From assembly GCA_031290695.1 (NCBI GenBank), contig JAITNB010000135.1, positions 1 to 15,427 on the forward strand: a stretch of DNA of 15,427 bases, in the 5' to 3' direction. The translations under genes and the position numbers were made by a program. Below the pieces are notes generated by a model. It searched no databases. It saw only the letters and a list, made by a program, of their open reading frames with translations, and was not told the origin of the DNA. Positions 14,409 through 15,427 of this stretch are shown here, in pieces. Origin of the DNA: Coriobacteriales bacterium. Its GTDB lineage: Bacteria; Actinomycetota; Coriobacteriia; Coriobacteriales; UBA8131. Positions within the stretch are counted from its first letter, which is position 1; each line of letters starts with the position of its first letter.

Positions 14409-14710
14409 GATAGTAGTCCTTTCAGTCAGTTGTTGTATTCATACGTCATTCTGCGTGAGGCCGCAGAACCCAGTGGAGACATAACGTACCCGAGTTCTGT
14501 GCGAACACGCGCACGTCATTCCCCTAAAACCCTATTACTTTGTACATCGTGGATAAACGCGAACTCGTCGCAGCCCGGGCCTTACCCGTGTGCGACAAAA
14601 CCCATCAACGGCACATTCGCCCGTTCATGACATTGACGACCTTAAGCTGTTGGAACGCTGTGGACACGGGTACTCCTTCAAGTAGCCACAAAACAAGTGC
14701 CAAGATAACA
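14409..14710 (-). promoter_or_regulatory. Long structured leader of metY
   Basis: About 300 nt of untranslated leader, apart from the short ORF, on the minus strand. Dyads seen: TACCCGTGT (14583-14591) with ACACGGGTA (14664-14672); GTCGCA (14567-14572) with TGCGAC (14591-14596), enclosing a CGGG/CCCG inner stem; AACGG (14607-14611) with CCGTT (14621-14625); GTGCG (14499-14503) with CGCAC (14510-14514); CAGAAC (14464-14469) with GTTCTG (14494-14499); TTCTGCG (14449-14455) with CGCAGAA (14462-14468). The first pair shares bases with the second, and the last two share CAGAA, so they are alternatives. ACGTCATTC occurs twice (14443-14451, 14513-14521). No SAM-riboswitch or T-box consensus was recognised. 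Confidence 0.5.
14605..14667 (-). CDS. Putative 20-residue leader peptide of metY
   Basis: Short ORF on the minus strand: GTG at 14665-14667, TGA at 14605-14607, 20 residues ending VMNGRMCR. It has a perfect AAGGAG at 14673-14678 with a 5-nt spacer, and begins about 43 nt after the predicted metY transcription start. Two Met codons (14626-14628, 14614-14616) and a Cys codon (14611-14613) fall in the last seven codons, and the gene downstream makes homocysteine. The start codon sits within TACCCGTGT, one arm of a 9-bp pairing with 14583-14591. Family knowledge: cysteine-rich short upstream ORFs act as cysteine-responsive attenuators in mycobacteria. That this ORF works similarly is inference. 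Confidence 0.55.
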   Translation of the reverse strand: MSTAFQQLKVVNVMNGRMCR

Positions 14711-14716
14711 TAGGAA

Positions 14717-14746
14717 ATCTTACAGGTTTAGTAGACTTCCTGTCAA
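14717..14746 (-). promoter_or_regulatory. Promoter for metY
   Basis: On the minus strand a perfect TTGACA (14741-14746) and TAAGAT (14717-14722) are 18 nt apart. Transcription would start near 14710, giving the long metY leader. It overlaps the opposite promoter at 14732-14760. Confidence 0.55.
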
Positions 14747-14760
14747 TACCAATTTATGAT
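14732..14760 (+). promoter_or_regulatory. Promoter for the CopZ-like gene
   Basis: TAGACT (14732-14737) and TATGAT (14755-14760) are 17 nt apart, matching the consensus at 4 and 5 of 6 positions. The start near 14767 gives a leader of about 36 nt. It shares DNA with the metY promoter, so polymerases would compete. Confidence 0.55.
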
Positions 14761-14761
14761 A

Positions 14762-14781
14762 GTTTGTAAACAGGCACAAAC
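14762..14781 (+). promoter_or_regulatory. Dyad over the CopZ-like gene's transcription start
   Basis: GTTTGT (14762-14767) and ACAAAC (14776-14781) form a 6-8-6 inverted repeat across the predicted start site, a typical operator position. It does not match the CopY box (TACAnnTGTA). A metal-responsive repressor is possible but not shown. Confidence 0.35.
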
Positions 14782-14802
14782 CAACAACAGGAAGGGCATC
14801 AC

Positions 14803-15003
14803 ATGGAGACACAGGTCAAGGTAGAGGGAATGAGCTGCGGCCACTGCACCGCCGCCGTTGAGGGCGAGATAGCAAAGATCCCCGGCGTCGAGACCGTCAA
14901 GGCCGACCTTGCGCAGGGCCTTGCGACTGTCAAACACGACGGCAGCGTTGCCCTCGACGCCATCAGGGAAGCAGTCGAGGAAGCCGGCTTCGACGTAGGG
15001 TAA
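14803..15003 (+). CDS. Heavy-metal-associated domain protein, CopZ-like
   Basis: 66-residue cytosolic protein made of a single HMA domain. Seen: the metal-binding GMSCGHC motif with Cys12 and Cys15; the ferredoxin-like pattern VKVEGMSCGHCTAAVEGEI, VETVKADLAQGLATV, AIREAVEEAGFDV. Its role is most likely copper(I) buffering and delivery, as for CopZ, although mercury or other soft metals are possible by motif alone. AGGAAGGG at 14789-14796 lies 6 nt before the ATG. No copper ATPase or CsoR/CopY regulator is in the window, so it seems to be a single-gene unit, with its own promoter overlapping that of metY and a weak hairpin after its stop. Codon use is high-GC like the main genes. Confidence 0.92.
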   Translation: METQVKVEGMSCGHCTAAVEGEIAKIPGVETVKADLAQGLATVKHDGSVALDAIREAVEEAGFDVG

Positions 15004-15004
15004 C

Positions 15005-15018
15005 GCCAGAAGCCTGGC
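15005..15018 (+). terminator. Weak hairpin after the CopZ-like gene
   Basis: GCCAG and CTGGC form a 5-bp stem with an AAGC loop directly after the stop codon. The downstream TCATTCGCCATTATG is not a T-run, so termination would be weak. Confidence 0.3.
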
Positions 15019-15049
15019 TCATTCGCCATTATGTGTTTCGAATCCAATA

Positions 15050-15058
15050 TGCTACAAT
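15050..15058 (+). promoter_or_regulatory. Extended -10 promoter for the secreted-protein gene
   Basis: TGC-TACAAT is an extended -10 element (TGn plus a 5-of-6 hexamer). No good -35 lies upstream, as is usual for extended -10 promoters. The start near 15065 would put the AAGGTA arm of the first leader hairpin at the very 5' end. Confidence 0.5.
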
Positions 15059-15064
15059 CGCCTA

Positions 15065-15157
15065 TAAGGTATGTTCTGGGTACCTTGGAGTAATCTGCAG
15101 ATGCAATAAGGACGTGGTCTGTACCTGCAGGTTACCTGGGACAAAGGTGGGGATACC
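15065..15157 (+). promoter_or_regulatory. Structured 5' leader with competing pairings at the ribosome site
   Basis: Hairpin 1: AAGGTA (15066-15071) with TACCTT (15081-15086), 9-nt loop. Hairpin 2: GTAATCTGCAG (15090-15100) with CTGCAGGTTAC (15125-15135), 11 bp with one G-U on the plus strand, 24-nt loop. The ribosome site AAAGGTGGGG (15143-15152) can instead pair with ACCTT of hairpin 1 (15082-15086) or with ACCT of hairpin 2 (15134-15137), so hairpin formation would free it. No known riboswitch class was recognised. Confidence 0.45.
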
Positions 15158-15427
15158 ATGAAGAAGATGTGGCTGGTAACGCTTGCTGCTCTGTTGATCG
15201 TTGGCCTGTTTCCGGCAACGGCTTTTCCCCTTGACAGCGCCCTCACACTTGAATCCTTCGCCTTAGAGCCAGACATCCCCTCACCAACGCAAAACACCTC
15301 CCTCCCAGAGTCTGGCGAACAGCCCACGGCAGCTCAGGTCCATCTTGAGCTGCCGGTTCTTGGAGCTTTTATCTCTGAGGCGGGCGGCACTGCCATCACT
15401 CCTCTCGAAGACTATGACGAAACCGGC
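15158..15427 (+). CDS. Secreted protein, N-terminal part (runs off the window)
   Basis: The open frame starts at ATG 15158 and continues without a stop to the window's end, 90 residues visible. Seen: a signal peptide MKKMW then LVTLAALLIVGLF, cleavage likely after PATA (about residue 22); then an acidic, Ser/Thr/Pro-rich stretch without recognisable domain, ending EDYDETG. AAAGGTGGGG at 15143-15152 gives a strong ribosome site. Codon use is less GC-rich at third positions than in echE or metY (TTA, CCA, CAA, GCA and CTT appear often), suggesting a faster-evolving or acquired gene. It could be the start of a large surface or adhesin-like protein, but only the secretion signal is supported. No family can be named from this fragment. 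Confidence 0.75.
   Translation, partial: MKKMWLVTLAALLIVGLFPATAFPLDSALTLESFALEPDIPSPTQNTSLPESGEQPTAAQVHLELPVLGAFISEAGGTAITPLEDYDETG

Noticed and set aside
13092..14630. 512-codon open frame on the plus strand opposite metY
   Set aside because: It is the antisense shadow of metY, which has full PLP motifs. The frame has no recognisable domain, is Gly/Val/Asp/Arg-rich as expected from antisense GC-rich codons, and overlaps metY completely.
14409..14710. SAM riboswitch or T-box upstream of metY
   Set aside because: I looked for the SAM-I and SAM-IV cores and for a T-box AGGGTGG and found none; a model search was not possible.
15065..15157. Cyclic di-GMP (GEMM) riboswitch
   Set aside because: The end GGTTACC is loosely reminiscent, but the conserved GGGCAAACC-type and GGGACGCAAAGC-type segments are missing.
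1..15427. tRNA, rRNA, CRISPR arrays, insertion sequences
   Set aside because: None was recognised: no regularly spaced repeats, no transposase motifs and no tRNA-like cloverleaf was noticed by eye.

Overview
The window is high-GC bacterial DNA, densely packed with genes. It carries the end of an Ech-type membrane hydrogenase operon, cell-envelope genes, aryl-CoA ligases paired with ACT proteins, and a methionine pair metY/metA. Genes start at ATG or GTG behind clear AGGAG-type sites. This mix fits an anaerobic Gram-positive actinobacterium of class Coriobacteriia. That placement is inferred from gene content and style, not from a search. Isoleucine is often coded ATA and rarely ATT in the Ech genes, which is unusual at this GC content.

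Layout. 1-1559 (+): echE and echF, the last two genes of an Ech operon entering from the left. 1626-4435 (+): pgsA and a large VanW/G5 wall protein, overlapping by 4 nt. 4432-8364 (+): a promoter, then an operon of aryl-CoA ligase, tandem ACT protein, D-Ala-D-Ala carboxypeptidase and a GcvT/YgfZ-fold protein. 8361-10680 (+): a second promoter, a stem-loop, then zinc-ribbon/FHA protein, a second tandem ACT protein and a second aryl-CoA ligase. The ligase-ACT pair therefore occurs twice, in opposite gene order. 10681-10778: a convergent gap holding a duplicated copy of the ligase gene's tail, a G-quadruplex motif and a terminator-like hairpin. 10779-14408 (-): an unknown single-pass membrane protein, metA and metY, read leftwards. 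14409-14802: a 394-nt divergent control region. 14803-15427 (+): a CopZ-like metal-binding protein and the start of a secreted protein.

How the genes fit together. Ech couples reduced ferredoxin to H2 and ion pumping. Aryl-CoA ligases next to ACT proteins are typical of aromatic amino-acid fermentation in anaerobes. MetA here has glutamate at position 111, which predicts O-acetylhomoserine as product, the substrate of the neighbouring MetY, so the two form a direct-sulfhydrylation route to homocysteine.

The most interesting material is regulatory. Upstream of metY I see an unlisted 20-codon ORF (14605-14667, -) with a perfect AAGGAG site and two Met codons and one Cys codon near its end, embedded in mutually exclusive RNA pairings. 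This looks like a translation-sensing attenuator for sulfur amino-acid synthesis. A 15-bp hairpin between metY and metA is fully paired only in the transcribed strand. A structured leader at 15065-15157 offers competing pairings for the ribosome-binding site of the secreted-protein gene. None of these RNA proposals has been tested by folding or alignment.
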